From Lytechinus pictus (Eukaryota; Echinodermata; Echinoidea; Temnopleuroida; Toxopneustidae): a stretch of 64,000 nt of DNA. Below the pieces are notes generated by a model, which was not told the origin of the DNA, made no database searches, and saw only the letters and a program-made list of their open reading frames with translations. The stretch is from the NCBI RefSeq assembly GCF_037042905.1, contig NC_087250.1:1341501-1405500 (forward strand), in the 5' to 3' direction. Position numbers and translations under genes: made by a program. Of the stretch, positions 11,870 through 23,713 are shown piece after piece (position 1 is the stretch's first letter; every line of letters starts with the position of its first letter).

Positions 11870-14706
11870 GGCCCGAATTCACAAAGGAGGTTTAAACCCC
11901 GAGGGGGTTTAAACCCCCTCCTAGGTTTTTTAGTCCACGGTTTAAACCCCGAGGGGGTTTAAACCCCCTCTCTGTTTCACCAACGATGGTTTCTTTAGTC
12001 CATGGTTTAAAATTAAACCATGGTTTAAACCATGGTTTTATTTTAAACCACGGTTCTGAGCATGCTCAGTAGAGCATATGTTGTCTGCTACGGTCCTTGT
12101 TGACGATGGCAAACGGGGTTCGAAAATCCAAAGTATGGGGTTTAAACTACCGATTTTCGCTATCTTAATCGATTATATGAAATGAAATTACATTAAAAAC
12201 TTATTCATTGTTGGATGAGTCGAATCGTATTGTACATCCACTATTTTTAGATATATCACAAAATGCAAGAAATTGAAAATTTGTCTCAACCACTGCGGTC
12301 GTCTGCGCGTCGACGATAATCTCATTTAAGTCCCATCCATAGACATCGATGTCAAGTTTTTAATCATTGAATACATTTAATTCGGCTGAAAATGAAATGA
12401 CAACAACCAGATGTAATATCAAGATTACCCGATGAAACTTGAAGTATGAATATAATTACTTCATCAGTTTAAAAAATAAGTAGTATCTTATCAGATAACT
12501 TCCTCATAATACTTACATTTTGGTGGTAAGCGGCATTTAATACGAAAATCAGCTGTTGATTTTGCATGTCTACGATCTCGATCGCTGAGCTGAGAGTTAA
12601 CAACGCGCATGCCCGTACAGTCGTCCGGCAACCAATCTAAAGGCATGGATCTTCTAATGCTTTTTCAGTATAAAAACAACAATCATAACAAAGATTGTCG
12701 ATCAGCTATTTTTACGTCATAATCAAACTTGCGAAACAATCTTTGAATCTAGTTCCATCGTCAAAAATATAATATTTCCATTCAAATGTAAATTCTAGAA
12801 AGAACACGTCCCCAAATTTACCCATAATTCTTTTCTGAAGTAAACTTTATCCTCCAATTTGTTTATGTTCCTTTCCTAAACTTGAGACCGCCCTGATTTA
12901 TTCCCTAAATCTTGACTTTATTTTTTTAATGGTAATCAAAAGTGCATCCCATAAGTCTAGCACGCATAGAAATAAATATTTGTGGATCACTGAAACATGG
13001 GCGGAAATCCCTACTTAAAATAGTTTAGGTCTTTTTTGGGAAGATAACCTTTTTTTGGGATGGGGTAGTTGTAGAATTATTTGATTTAATTCCCAAAATA
13101 TTTTAAAGGTTTAGCATATATATTTCCTAAATAATTTTTATTAAAATAAATAATTTGAATTTCTATTTCTCATTTCAATTCAAAAATTGTTTCAATAGTT
13201 AAACAATATTGAAGTGAAAATAAATTGATGAAGTGTTCTTTCACGTTCTCATAATCTTTCTCTTGTTCCCGCTCATTTTCTTTCTTTCTCTCAAACACAT
13301 ACACCATCCTACTACCTTTTTCTCTCTGTCGCCCCCTCCTCCCCCTTGCTCTTTTGGAAATACATGTTTTTAAATGGAAATATAGGCATTACAAATTGGC
13401 ATTCTAACTAAAATAAAAGTTATTGAGCTCTTGGTCACAACCATTCTTAACCAACTCTTCCCCCCACACATTTCTCTATAAAATCTATCTTACATCGAAG
13501 CAGTTTAAATATTTGAAAGTTATCTATTTTTTTATTTCAATATTTCAAGGTGGTGTACATAGAGAAATCATGAAAATTGCAATATTCAATCATAAAATTA
13601 TTTCCTGTTTTAATGATTGTACAACAGAATACCTTGGCATAAATTTATAATGGAAATATTTTCAAATGTCAAATTCATTAGAGTGTATATTCTATAGGCA
13701 TATAATATTCTCAGTACATGTAATGTATTAATCCAATAAACAATAATGCTTCTCCCCCCCCCAAAAAAAAAAAAACATTGCAGGTCATGTACAGATCAAG
13801 TTCCAATAACACCTAGCAAAGCCAGTGCATCTACTATGACTTCACTCCCTTCACGCCTTTTTTTGTAACTGTGTTGACATTAATAAAAAAAAAGATTTTA
13901 TTTTTTAAATTGATTTTTTAAAATTAATTTGTAATTCTCCAATGAATTCATTTTCATACATACCAAATTATGTTAATAAGTTTGTTCAGATCAATTATGC
14001 ATTTCTTTAAAAATCTATATAAATATCAAGTATTCCACATAATTAAACAGTCATCTTTCTTATTTCCCTCAACCATGAAATACGGCAACTTCAAATCCAG
14101 CACTGCCTCAAGTTACACCACCCAATCAACCAAATGCATGTACTCCGATTTCATTTCCCCATTCTAGGTGAATATTTCTGACAATATATCTGACATCCTC
14201 CCCCCATAAAATATATATATATATAAAAGGGGGTACTTATCACAAATCATAAAAGTGCAGAATACAATTTTCCTACTAGTGAAAATCCTTTTAAGCAAGC
14301 ACTATAAAATTGCATTCTTAATCCTTATTGCAATACATAATTATAAATAAAACTACTCTTGCGTATAAGAAATTTAAATAAAACCTAATCAAACATCCTG
14401 TCTCCCCAACTTCAAATCCATCATTGACTGAAGACATATCTGAATAAATCAACCGTATAAAGAACATTTATCTTTTAAATATATTATGAAACAAAAATAC
14501 ATTTAATAACCTATTGAAATAAAGATTTCTTAAATTAAGAACTGCATCCTCACAAAATGAAAGGTCATTCTTTCTTCTTTTTTATGCTTGTTGCAATTAA
14601 TACACAAATAATGATTGCAAATATGAAAACTCCATGTCCAGTTTAAGCTAATTTTGAATAAAAGCTATCTCACAAAGTGGACCTCTCAAAAAAAAAAAAT
14701 CCCAAA

Positions 14707-14958
14707 TCATAATATAATTACATGATCAAGAGTATTCATCACTTTCCTTGAAACAAAATAATAAAACCCTCCCAACTGAGATGAATGAGACACATTGTTG
14801 AAATTTATAAACCAGCATAAGAACAGAAGTTCATCTATTTTTTTCACCACGAGGACAAATTCTACAAATTCATTTCTGTCCGAGTTATCAAGGAAACGTT
14901 CCCAGACTGATGGACCTTCTTCAAAATCACATTCCTCTTCAAGGTAATTTAGTACCAT
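14707..14958 (-). pseudogene. Possible transposase-like fragment
   Basis: An 83-residue open stretch contains an acidic start, then a segment (DRNEFVEFV...KKIDELLF) that vaguely resembles the N-terminal region of some HARBI1-like transposases. The resemblance is weak and there is no catalytic motif. It could equally be chance. Confidence 0.2.
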
Positions 14959-15631
14959 TAAAATTACAATGCCTTTTTTTCCATTAACCCTTTCTGCCAG
15001 AATATCTCTTTGACCAGACTCATAAATCAGATGTAGTTGAAATAGATGTTAAATACTTTAACAAATTAAACATGATCCCCAAATCAAGTACATGTACATT
15101 TAATTACAAGATCATGTTAATTGGATGCACAATACACTGGTACACACAAAATAATCTGAATATACTACAGATATGTAGTACGATATTTAGAGGTGAAGAG
15201 GGATTTATATAACTGAACTGGGAGGGTGAATCATTTGAAGTATGAAAAGGGCTTCAATATATGTATGTTACCAGATTCAAGCGATTCAATGAACTGTGCA
15301 CTGAATATTGTATGCTTCTGAAAAGAAAGCATTGCATTATTTTCTGTTTTTAAAGAAATTTTATAATTACCGGGTAAGTCTTTAATGTTTTCCAAAATTC
15401 AATTTATGGTTCTGAGAACAATCAGAGAACTCCCCAATGTCATTGGTGTCAGAAGCTGAACCAATCAAGTAGAGAGTTACTAGTACGTTAAACAACACAT
15501 CTTTGACAACGTGATTTATAGTATGTTTCTTACAAACTGCACTGTTACTATATGTTATGTACTGGTACTTCAATATTGAATTTTAACCCTGCAGCAATAC
15601 TACAAACCTTCCTTCTTCTGCAAAATGGAAT

Positions 15632-15823
15632 TTGAATTACCCATCTCAAGGAAAAAAGAATCATCTGTCAGAAGTGTTTGAGCTGGTAGAAGTGCATGCC
15701 GTTAGAATTGAAGTTCAATGGAAGAAGCATGATCTCGACTTAAAAGAGTACAAGATGAGAGTGAAAGAACACAATATGAGATTGAAAGAGCACGATATGA
15801 GCTTGAAGGAGCATGAACTATGA
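15632..15823 (+). pseudogene. Coiled-coil fragment, possible Harbinger accessory (Myb/SANT-like) protein C-terminus
   Basis: Sixty-three residues end in a repeated KEH.(M/L).LKEHD heptad pattern. After the stop, the same frame continues with an REVAEAKLLES-like helix. Harbinger elements usually encode a second, Myb/SANT-like DNA-binding protein with a C-terminal coiled coil, which this may be. No SANT domain was found upstream, so the identity is inference. Confidence 0.35.
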
Positions 15824-16059
15824 ATTGACGTTTTGAATAAAGAAAGAGAGGTTGCTGAAGCTAAGCTGCTGGAATCACAGGGTTATACCAATCAATTTAT
15901 TAACAAATAAAGAAGTAAAGTATTCTTCATAAATTTGAATGAACTCTGCTTTTCTATGTTCTTAATACTTTTGCCATTGTTATAGGCATTCCTCTCCACA
16001 TGAATTTGGAATGGGGTATATAGGAAGCATATGGCCCAATCCCCCTCCCCCCCCCCCTG

Positions 16060-16260
16060 GGCTCTTGATGTAGACATGTGTCCCATCAATTGCACCTTTC
16101 ACTCCTGGAAATCTAACAATACTGGTAGAACTGTCGCTGAGTTGCTTCAACTTCTTCTCTTGTCAAAGGAATTGTATAGCTTCCGACACATCTTTGATGA
16201 TCCGACACATTGATGACTGCGATATTGCTGCCTCATCATCATGCATCTTTTGAAATGATC
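16060..16260 (-). pseudogene. Harbinger transposase exon with first catalytic Asp, frameshifted
   Basis: Reading down from 16260 on the minus strand, an acceptor-like TTTTACAG precedes a frame beginning SFQKMHDDEAAISQSSMCRI, the helix-turn-helix-like region of HARBI1-type transposases. A second frame then gives TREEVEATQRQFY and a third gives FPGVKGAIDGTHVYIKSP, which holds the first Asp of the DDE triad (AIDGTH). The three pieces lie in different frames, so at least two frameshifts break the gene. The later D and E regions were not recovered. Confidence 0.75.
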
Positions 16261-17257
16261 CTGTAAAATCAAACAAACCATATGGTTGATGGGTGAGGTG
16301 ATTGTTTCGAGGTAATTTTAAAACATTTCATTGAAGCACATATAGATTTTAAACAATCTTGTACAAATATCAGACAATTTTCTCCAATTTATTTTAACAA
16401 GTGGAACGCCTCTGGCAGTCTCGCCATCATTATGCGATTCAATATAGCAGCAGTGCTGACTTCAAAAACAACTAGTATTGAATAATTTTTTTTGCCCAAT
16501 GCTTTTATGACTTTTTACCTTGAAGTTTTGCACATCTTTTGATTAAAAGTTAAAAAAATAATTGGGTTGTACAGTACCCGAACAACGTACCATTAATTTT
16601 TAATTTCAGCCAAGCTGACACTAGTGAATTATATTTGTGACATAAATTGAGGAAACAGAATTGAAATTAATAGAGAAATTACATAGAAGAAGCATTTTTT
16701 GTGATTTATGAATAAATTTTGCATAAATTAACAAATAATTTTCTAGTCAAAATTTCAAGTCTGTGTGGAAATTTGGGGACCCTTATCATGTAGCTCTACC
16801 AGATGGATGAAAAAAAAATCAAAATTGGTCAACAAATACAGAAGCATTTTTTGTGATTATGAATTTCGCATAAATTAGCATGAATAAATTTTGCATAAAT
16901 TAGCATAAATAATTTTCTACTCAAAATTTCAAAAATTTTGTGTACAAATTTGGTGAACCTCATGAAGCTCTACCATGGGTTAATGGCAACATTTATAACT
17001 CTAACCTGACATAACAGTTGTAATAGCAGAGCCTCACTCCTGCTGTGGTACTTTTGGAATTTTTAAAGTATGCAATTCATAGGTACTTGACTGTTTGCTT
17101 AAATGATACATTTGTTTATGTGCTACCTCTCTGATTTCTAGATATTGTCATTAACTTTATCTGGAGTCCTAAAATTAATAGAAACAACCTCAGTCAAATA
17201 GATTTAACAGTGCCAAGAAACATTCAATAATTGTTTATGAAAAATTCAATTACTCAC

Positions 17258-17462
17258 CCACTGCATAAAAACGGAGAGTTGTCAACGCCTGCAAATAAAC
17301 AGGAAGTGGATCATTCTTCTGTGTGTCCCTCTTCAATTCAACTTCCAGCATATTGATGACGTACATGTCGGTTTCTTTTGACAGTCGATACCGATCTCGA
17401 AGTGGCCCATCCTCGTAAGATTCTGATGGATTTTTAGCATCAAGTAGCCCACGTCTTGGCAA
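17258..17462 (-). pseudogene. Harbinger transposase N-terminal exon
   Basis: The open stretch contains DRYRLSKETDMYVINMLEVE followed by VYLQALTTLRFYAVG, which matches the N-terminal pattern of HARBI1-like transposases (FRLS...LL..L, then ALTTLRFYATGS). The exon ends at a donor-like G|GTGAGT at 17252-17257, and the next exon begins with SFQ, so the splice restores the family's G-SFQ motif. This exon is open; the following one is broken. Confidence 0.75.
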
Positions 17463-18311
17463 AGGTAGCTGTATGCAGAAGAGTTGAATATTATTTTAAA
17501 TTCTTTTATTTTGTGATCTTTATAATCGTTCCAAATCCAAACTGGACATGAGCATGTAGATTTGATCTACCAACATAATTACTGCAATCTTAATTTTCTT
17601 CCCGAGATTAACAAAAACTACATTCGAGTTGTTATTTCATTTCTTCAGTCTGAAGATTTCATTTTCGTTGTCTCATCAAATCATTTCAATAACACTTTTG
17701 AACAAATTAAAACAATGTAAATCAAATTAATCATACCTCTTAGTAATTCAAGGTTGTGAAGATGGAGATAATCCATGGATATAGATCTACGGTTCCTCTG
17801 ATGTCGATGTAATTCTGTGAAACAATGGTCAAAGTTTTAAACAAACGTAAATTTTTCATATATAAAAAAAACAGTCATTGGTTTATCACTTAATACAGGA
17901 GCCTGTTGCAGACAGAGTTGCAATCAATCGTAACTCTTAAAATCATGCGCAACAGCGCGTATTTGTGACTTGCGATTGATTTATTGGCTTGCGTTTAAAC
18001 GCAACTCGTTCATAGTGAACATGGTGAATAATAAAAAAAACAAAAATATTGTAATAATTTGTGCGAATATACCTTTCACAATTAATGGGTTTTTTAAAAA
18101 AAAAATTGGGGGGGGGCTATATTTTCTCCATTTGAATTTTGCAAGTGAAAAGATTTTAGACCAAAATCTGAGAAATTCCTACAGCCTCAAAAATTGGCCT
18201 GTGCCGAAAGGTAGGTCTAGAAATAGACCAAAAGCTTCATTTCAGTCTCTGTATTTTGGTTGTTCCGCTGAACTGCGTTGGCTCCACTTTTTTTTTTTTT
18301 TTTGTGAGTAC

Positions 18312-18427
18312 CCCTCTGGCTTGGCCTTGGAACCATCTCCCACCTGACATGCCTGACACAGTGAACAGCACATCACTAGAGGTGTTCAAGTCAAAGATCG
18401 AAAAGAGCTACCTACGATACGACTAAA
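18312..18427 (+). pseudogene. C-terminal scrap of a non-LTR retrotransposon protein
   Basis: The frame reads PWNHLPPDMPDTVNSTSLEV followed by FKSKIEKSYL and a stop. This is the typical end of many LINE ORF2 proteins (WN.LP...V......FK..L.). It lies inside the Harbinger interior, so it was inserted there or captured. The rest of the LINE was not seen. Confidence 0.6.
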
Positions 18428-19252
18428 TATCACCGTGCCCTCTCTCACCCGCTGCATTCATACCAATTGGTCCAGCAGTGTACACATCCAGATCCAGAAT
18501 TTTGAAATGCAATTTAGCCAGGCAAATTGAAAACAAAATTCTTTCTCTCTAAAATGCACCAAATAGTACAAAATTATATTGATCTAGGGTTATATTTTCA
18601 TCTTGACATTTACAAATGAAGATATAGAAGGCACCATAATATAATATCCTTGTGAAGCTCTTAAAAACAAATATTAAGCCCGGCCCGCGGCTGAGCTGCG
18701 CACCTTCAAATTCGTTCAACAACCACAGCGTCAAAATATCCCAACACTTAAATGCACCGATGGGACTGTGGCAATACACACGCGACGATAAAGTGCATCG
18801 TCTGGACTTGTCAATACCAAAACCTCGTTCGCAATCATGAAAAACAACACTATCAATTTCATAAAACTGCATAAAACGAATCAATATATTCCAGAGAAGT
18901 ACAGCGGGAATTTATTTTACGAATTCAAAGAAGAATACTTACGAATTTCTGATCAAGAAGACCACTTGACACATCCCAGACGGCAAAGAAAATTCTCTTC
19001 ACTTCGCGGATTTTTCAGAAATTTCCCAAGTGCGCATGCTCGTAAAGATAAACCATGGTTTAATTTTTTTAAACCACATCTCGGAGCTGACTAAAAAATA
19101 TGACGTTTCATGACGTTTTATGACGCATTTAAACCCCCTCGGGGTTTAAACCTCCTTTGTGAAACGCAAATGAAAAACCCAGCTCGGGGTTTAAACCAGG
19201 AGGGGGTTTAAACCACCAAAAACCAGGAGCTAGGTTTTTGTGAATTCGGGCC

Positions 19253-19345
19253 ATTATGTTATGCAGGGCCCGCTGGAAGAGCAGTCTTATGATTGAAGTG
19301 GCTACCCTGGGTAAATAAAACGTTATTAAATTATTAAATTAATTC
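19253..19345 (+). mobile_element. tRNA-derived SINE, 3' part
   Basis: It continues the SINE that starts at 11712. The conserved segment GCAGGGCCCGCTGG...GAAGTGGCTACCCTGGGTAA matches 55308-55355, and the copy ends in an ATTAAATTATTAAATT tail. The segment may be one of the widely conserved SINE central domains, perhaps Nin-DC; this is unverified. Confidence 0.7.
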
Positions 19346-19878
19346 ACCAATCCCACACACACGATCTCAACATCCCCTTGTCATTGTCCACGCCACGACC
19401 CCTCCCCTATCGCTCTCTCCCTTCGACCATCCTACAACCCCACCCCTCTTCCTCTCTTTCACACACGCTGTATTTGTAGGCCTACATAATGTATTATGTA
19501 AAAATAGAAATCTTATTTCCTGTCAATTAACCTATACTTTCAAAACATTTTAAATCGCAGTTAAGGAAAACAAATTCGTAATATTAGAGTATAATGAATG
19601 ACTAAAAATATTTCTCACGCTCGTGATGAGCACAGCACATTCATTATTTTATAGGTGAGTAACGAACAATACAAAGGAACACAGCAATAATTGACTGTGA
19701 TAAAAGAATCTCGATTAGAAATTATTAGTATAAACATCATCAACAGAAGTCTTATGAGAGTTATAGTTTCAGTGAGTATCGAATAAACCAAACAAAAAAC
19801 CATGCAAATTATATAAGTTGGGGACCCCGTCTCATGAATACCGATGCCCATTATTTGGAAGCCTCGGATTTCCAAATA

Positions 19879-20040
19879 ATACCTCGGTCACATTTGCTCT
19901 ACGGCGAGTCGAAAACAGCCGTTTTATTCATTTTTATTCAAACCACGGTAACCACCTATATTCAGCTGGTACAAAAAATGTTAAAACGGCTGTTTTCGAC
20001 TCGCCGTACGGCCGCCGTAGAACAAATGTGACCGAGGTAT
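19879..20040. mobile_element. Short MITE with long terminal inverted repeats
   Basis: The left end ATACCTCGGTCACATTTG is mirrored at the right end, and the pairing extends inward through ACGGCGAGTCGAAAACAG for about 45 bases, with a 10-base insertion in the right arm. A loop of about 60 bases separates the arms. Open frames here are chance products of the palindrome. Confidence 0.8.
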
Positions 20041-20416
20041 AAAGTCGGTACAATCTTTGGATTTAGTAAGGGCGTGACGCAGCGCAAGCTCAAAGGGCTA
20101 CGCATGCGGTCCGTAGATGCAGTCGGTCATTGACATAAGAAACAACACGCATTCACAAAATTAATCGCACTTTCTAAGGATGTAGCGATATCGATCTGAA
20201 CATTGGAAAGTATGGAGTTAATTCATCGATGTATCTAGTCTATAAACTAAGTATAAAATGAGATTGACTTCAATTTTTAAGTTATCAGTAATTGCCTTTC
20301 TGCTTTAATCGCAATTCGCGCAACCGTTACGGCTGTGTGGCCGGAGAAGCATTAAATAGACATAAAATGTGGTGCATTTAGCAGCAATCTAAGCTCGTCG
20401 ATATTGATATTTTCGA

Positions 20417-20530
20417 TAGCTACCGCGCTTTGCGCGGGAGGGGGGACACCCCCCTCCCGAACCCTCCCCCCGTGCGTGCTTCGCACGCACCGAGGCCGCT
20501 GCGCGGCTTGCGTCGCTTCGCGCCGCCAAG
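20417..20530. repeat. GC-rich cluster of small hairpins
   Basis: Consecutive short palindromes occur: CCGCGCtttGCGCGG, GTGCGTGCttcGCACGCAC, CCGCTGCGCGG and a weaker GCGtcgcttCGC. They are separated by C- and G-rich spacers. The composition differs sharply from the AT-rich surroundings. The function is unknown; such clusters are often parts of non-autonomous DNA transposons. Confidence 0.6.
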
Positions 20531-20540
20531 CGTCAGAGTG

Positions 20541-21204
20541 AACCTGGCGAGAACGTTGATTTGGTGTATGGAACCTTACACATTTCCTTTAAAAAAGACC
20601 CTTTTCCCCTTTTTAAACAGACATGTTCTGTTAAATTGCAGAAAATTCCTGTTTTATGAATTTACAGAATGATTCTCTTATTGCTTTCTGCAAAGTCTTT
20701 TTTCCCTGTAAAATCAGGGTTTTTTAACAGTGTAGACTCATAGGCCATGTAACATGTCCTAGAAAAAATGTTAAGTACAAGGGTTTTGTTGTTGATTTGT
20801 GTTCTAGATGGGCTTTGATTCAAATTTAGGTCGATTGCCAGCTTGGCAACCTAGGGTATTTTTTTCATTAGCCTAGTAAGCATTGACCATCTAATTAGAT
20901 TACAGTCTATATGTAATGCCCTACAAATTTCCCAACAGAGAGACTGAAATATTTTTAACACGTTATGATTAGCTCAAACGTGAAAGGTGAGATGTAATGG
21001 AATCGTTGTCCTTTTGTATGATTCATTTTTCAGAAAGGGTAATAAAGCATTCAAATTTGATGAATAAATAGTCTTTAAATTTACATTTTGATATTATTTG
21101 TATTGAAATAAGATGCCCGAAAATAAATTATCCATTAATGTTATTTTCAAATATGTGTGTTATCATGTAAGTGGGCCTTTATTACAATACTACACTACTT
21201 ATAA
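20541..21204. other. Noncoding DNA, nothing identified
   Basis: AT-rich sequence without a convincing frame, RNA gene or repeat structure. Confidence 0.4.
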
Positions 21205-21292
21205 TGTTGAATGGGGTAATAATATATTTGTAAATCGCTTAGACACGTCGTTCCGATGGATTAAGCGCTATATAAAAAGCGGATTATTATTA
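21205..21292 (+). mobile_element. 5'-truncated SINE tail
   Basis: It matches the last 90 bases of the SINE at 39589-39961 almost base for base (CTTAGACACGTCGTTCCGAT, TTAAGCGCTATATAAAAA, then an ATT tail). The tRNA-like head is missing. Confidence 0.85.
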
Positions 21293-21349
21293 TCAATCAC
21301 GGGTTGGTCAGGGCCGTAGCCAAAAGCATTTTGTTGGGGGGGGGGGGGG

Positions 21350-22348
21350 TGTCACGTGGGAAGTGACTTTTTTTTAATTATTTACTTACTGCTGCTTGAC
21401 ACCAAAAAAGAATACGTGAAACTGATAAATACAGTTATTAAAAAGATTTAATCATATCTCTTCAATCTTTCTGATGTTCTCTTTTGATGGTTTTACAATA
21501 ATTTGTACATGAAAATGTACATGGATAAAACAAAATACAACTTAACTTAACGGTAATCGTTGACTCTAGCCCCCATCGTCTCATCTGGCCTGACATGCCC
21601 CACTCGGCCCTGGTGGTCGGTCCAGTTCCTGGCCTCCGCAGCTAGCGATGTCTCTTCCACTCGGCCTCGGCCTCCGCAGACTGTGTTGCCCCTTTGATGA
21701 GTAACCCCCAGATCAGAGATGTGGCTTCAACGAATTAGTGGACGAGATCGAGCCCCCAATGATGACATGAGTTTTGACGAAAACATGTCGGTGGAGAACC
21801 GGTGGCAGCTGGGGTCGTTATCTCGTCACCGACGTAGTCCCTTCAGTTATAACTTAGACTGCCTATACGAACGTCTGTAGTCTATTCTAGCTTAGGTGGT
21901 TCTCCTTGAATTATTGAAACTAACCTCCTAATATACCCTACCGTTACTAGGAATAACTGTAAAATTTCTATAACGTAATTCAAAGAATTTTTATAGCAGA
22001 TGAGTGCATAAAGCAACACATTCTTAATAACAAAAAGACTTCCTGTGCATCTGTACATCTACATTCTTCAATGGTAAAGCACAGTATTAACTATTTATGA
22101 CACCTGTATGAAGATGCTTAGCTAGTACGAAATATGTCTAACACTTGAACAAAATATGACATCCACCTGATCTTGGACTCTAGGGGGGGGGGGGTATCAA
22201 ACGTTCCCAACGCTTGCTTTTGAAACATTCAAAACATATGTACATATACAATTGTCTATAGGCCTACCATAAGCTGGACCAAGTAAATATTTTAAACACA
22301 TGTCTGAACTCAACTGAAATACTCTATAATTAAATTTCTTTCCTGACA
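21350..22348 (-). repeat. 3' LTR of the Gmr1-like element (left copy)
   Basis: This 999-base copy matches 28937-29938 along its whole length. Differences seen by eye are one T/C substitution (21768 against 29355) and a G-run of 12 against 15 starting near 22183. Confidence 0.95.
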
Positions 22349-22363
22349 ATATCCCCCACCTTA
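22349..22363 (-). other. Polypurine tract
   Basis: In element sense the sequence AAGGTGGGGGATAT lies immediately before the 3' LTR. This is the expected position and composition of the primer for plus-strand DNA synthesis. Confidence 0.75.
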
Positions 22364-23713
22364 AGATGAAATTAAGGGAACCTGAATTACATCCGTTAAA
22401 GAAATTTACTTTCAAAGCATTGACTAAGCTTTCATAACACTATTTCCAAAAACACAAGTAATAATCGATTTTTATACCAGCATAACATATATGCCAAATG
22501 CATTATACAAAACCATTTCATATCAAATCATCTAAGCTTTTTAGTTTTGTAAAAGATCAATTTCACTTTCAGTTTCAAAATATCATTTAAATTCTGCAAA
22601 GCGCATTAGAATTTACAATCCTTTCTTACTTTGCTTTGTCAAATAACTGTTTAAATTCAGTAATCTTTCCGAACACAACTTCTTTTAAAACAAAGTGCAG
22701 TGTTTGTTACCACTTTCATAGCATTGTATATTTCAATAAATGAAAGTACTTCATAATCCTTAAAACATTGCTTTATGTATGTAAAATCAGTATTCTTCTC
22801 AAAATCAGCATTTTTTTTTTTTAAACATTCAAGTAAATTAAAATTATTGCAATGCCATTCAGTTTTCAAAAATCCATATTTTTGTGTACATAAATTACTT
22901 CAAAAATGGTTACAAAGTTTCAACCGTTTCATGTTTAACATATTTGAATTCAACGTTATGTTCTTGCTTAATTTTATTTTTTTTTAAATAATCGATTAAA
23001 GAAACAAATTTTATATTTCAAACACAGTTACTGATTCGCAATATTTTCATTAAACGAATTTGAATAGCACTTGTACGAATACAGCATATTCTAACACATA
23101 AATATGTATTTTGTACAATGAAAGTGCCTGTTTTAGAATATCAATAACTCTTTAAGATTTTTTTTGTTTAAGACTTCTTACGAACAAGCGACTCTTTCCG
23201 TTTTGTTTTCATTGCATACATATTTTATATAAAGTACAACAAAAATATAATTTTACAATCTTATTTCCTAACTTCCTAAACTAAATGACCTATAAGTTTC
23301 CCTATTCTAACTAAATTCACAGGTAAGCCCTACTAACGTAAATCCCTATTCTAATTTCTAATCGCGAATTGTAATTGAGTTGCGATTGTGATTAGCTTCG
23401 AAGATCCAAGGATACCTGGAATAAATGATAAAAAGATCATGAATATCTGCAAAATACTTATGCATCAAACAAAGCATTGTATATATATGAAAAAAAAAAA
23501 ATGGCCTTATGGCTTCTTTTACATGACAGGAATATATATAAACATTCAGTTATGATTAATGAATTTCTCATTTTTCTTTCTCAAATATTATTTAGTGTAT
23601 ATAAACATACAGTGTATGTAAATATATTTACATGAGTATATATATAATTAAGTAAATTCTGAACCATATTTCTAGAATAAATATCAAACATAAGCCATAA
23701 TAAAAGACTTTGT
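22349..23713 (-). other. 3' noncoding region of the Gmr1-like element
   Basis: About 1.36 kb of AT-rich sequence separates the pol stop codon from the 3' LTR. It has no env-like or other convincing frame. The length is unusual for a simple gypsy element; a lost third gene cannot be excluded. Confidence 0.6.

Larger units (their letters stand above)
11870..19252. mobile_element. PIF/Harbinger DNA transposon, degenerate
   Basis: The element is bounded by terminal inverted repeats, GGCCCGAATTCACAAA at the left and its complement at the right, with ATT on both outer sides as a 3-bp target duplication. Subterminal palindromes built from gtttaaac and ccatggttt motifs lie at 11886-12055 and about 19050-19235. 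Inside are fragments of a HARBI1-type transposase on the minus strand and a possible coiled-coil accessory protein on the plus strand. The insertion interrupts a SINE, whose halves rejoin exactly across it. Frameshifts and stops show that it is no longer autonomous. The remaining interior is AT-rich and without recognised genes. Confidence 0.8.

Noticed and set aside
15892-16095. 67-residue minus-strand frame as a gene
   Set aside because: It overlaps the transposase GAIDGTH region in a different frame; the transposase reading explains the conservation.
22349-23713. Envelope gene in the retrotransposon 3' region
   Set aside because: Only short, unrelated frames occur; no signal peptide, fusion segment or membrane anchor pattern.
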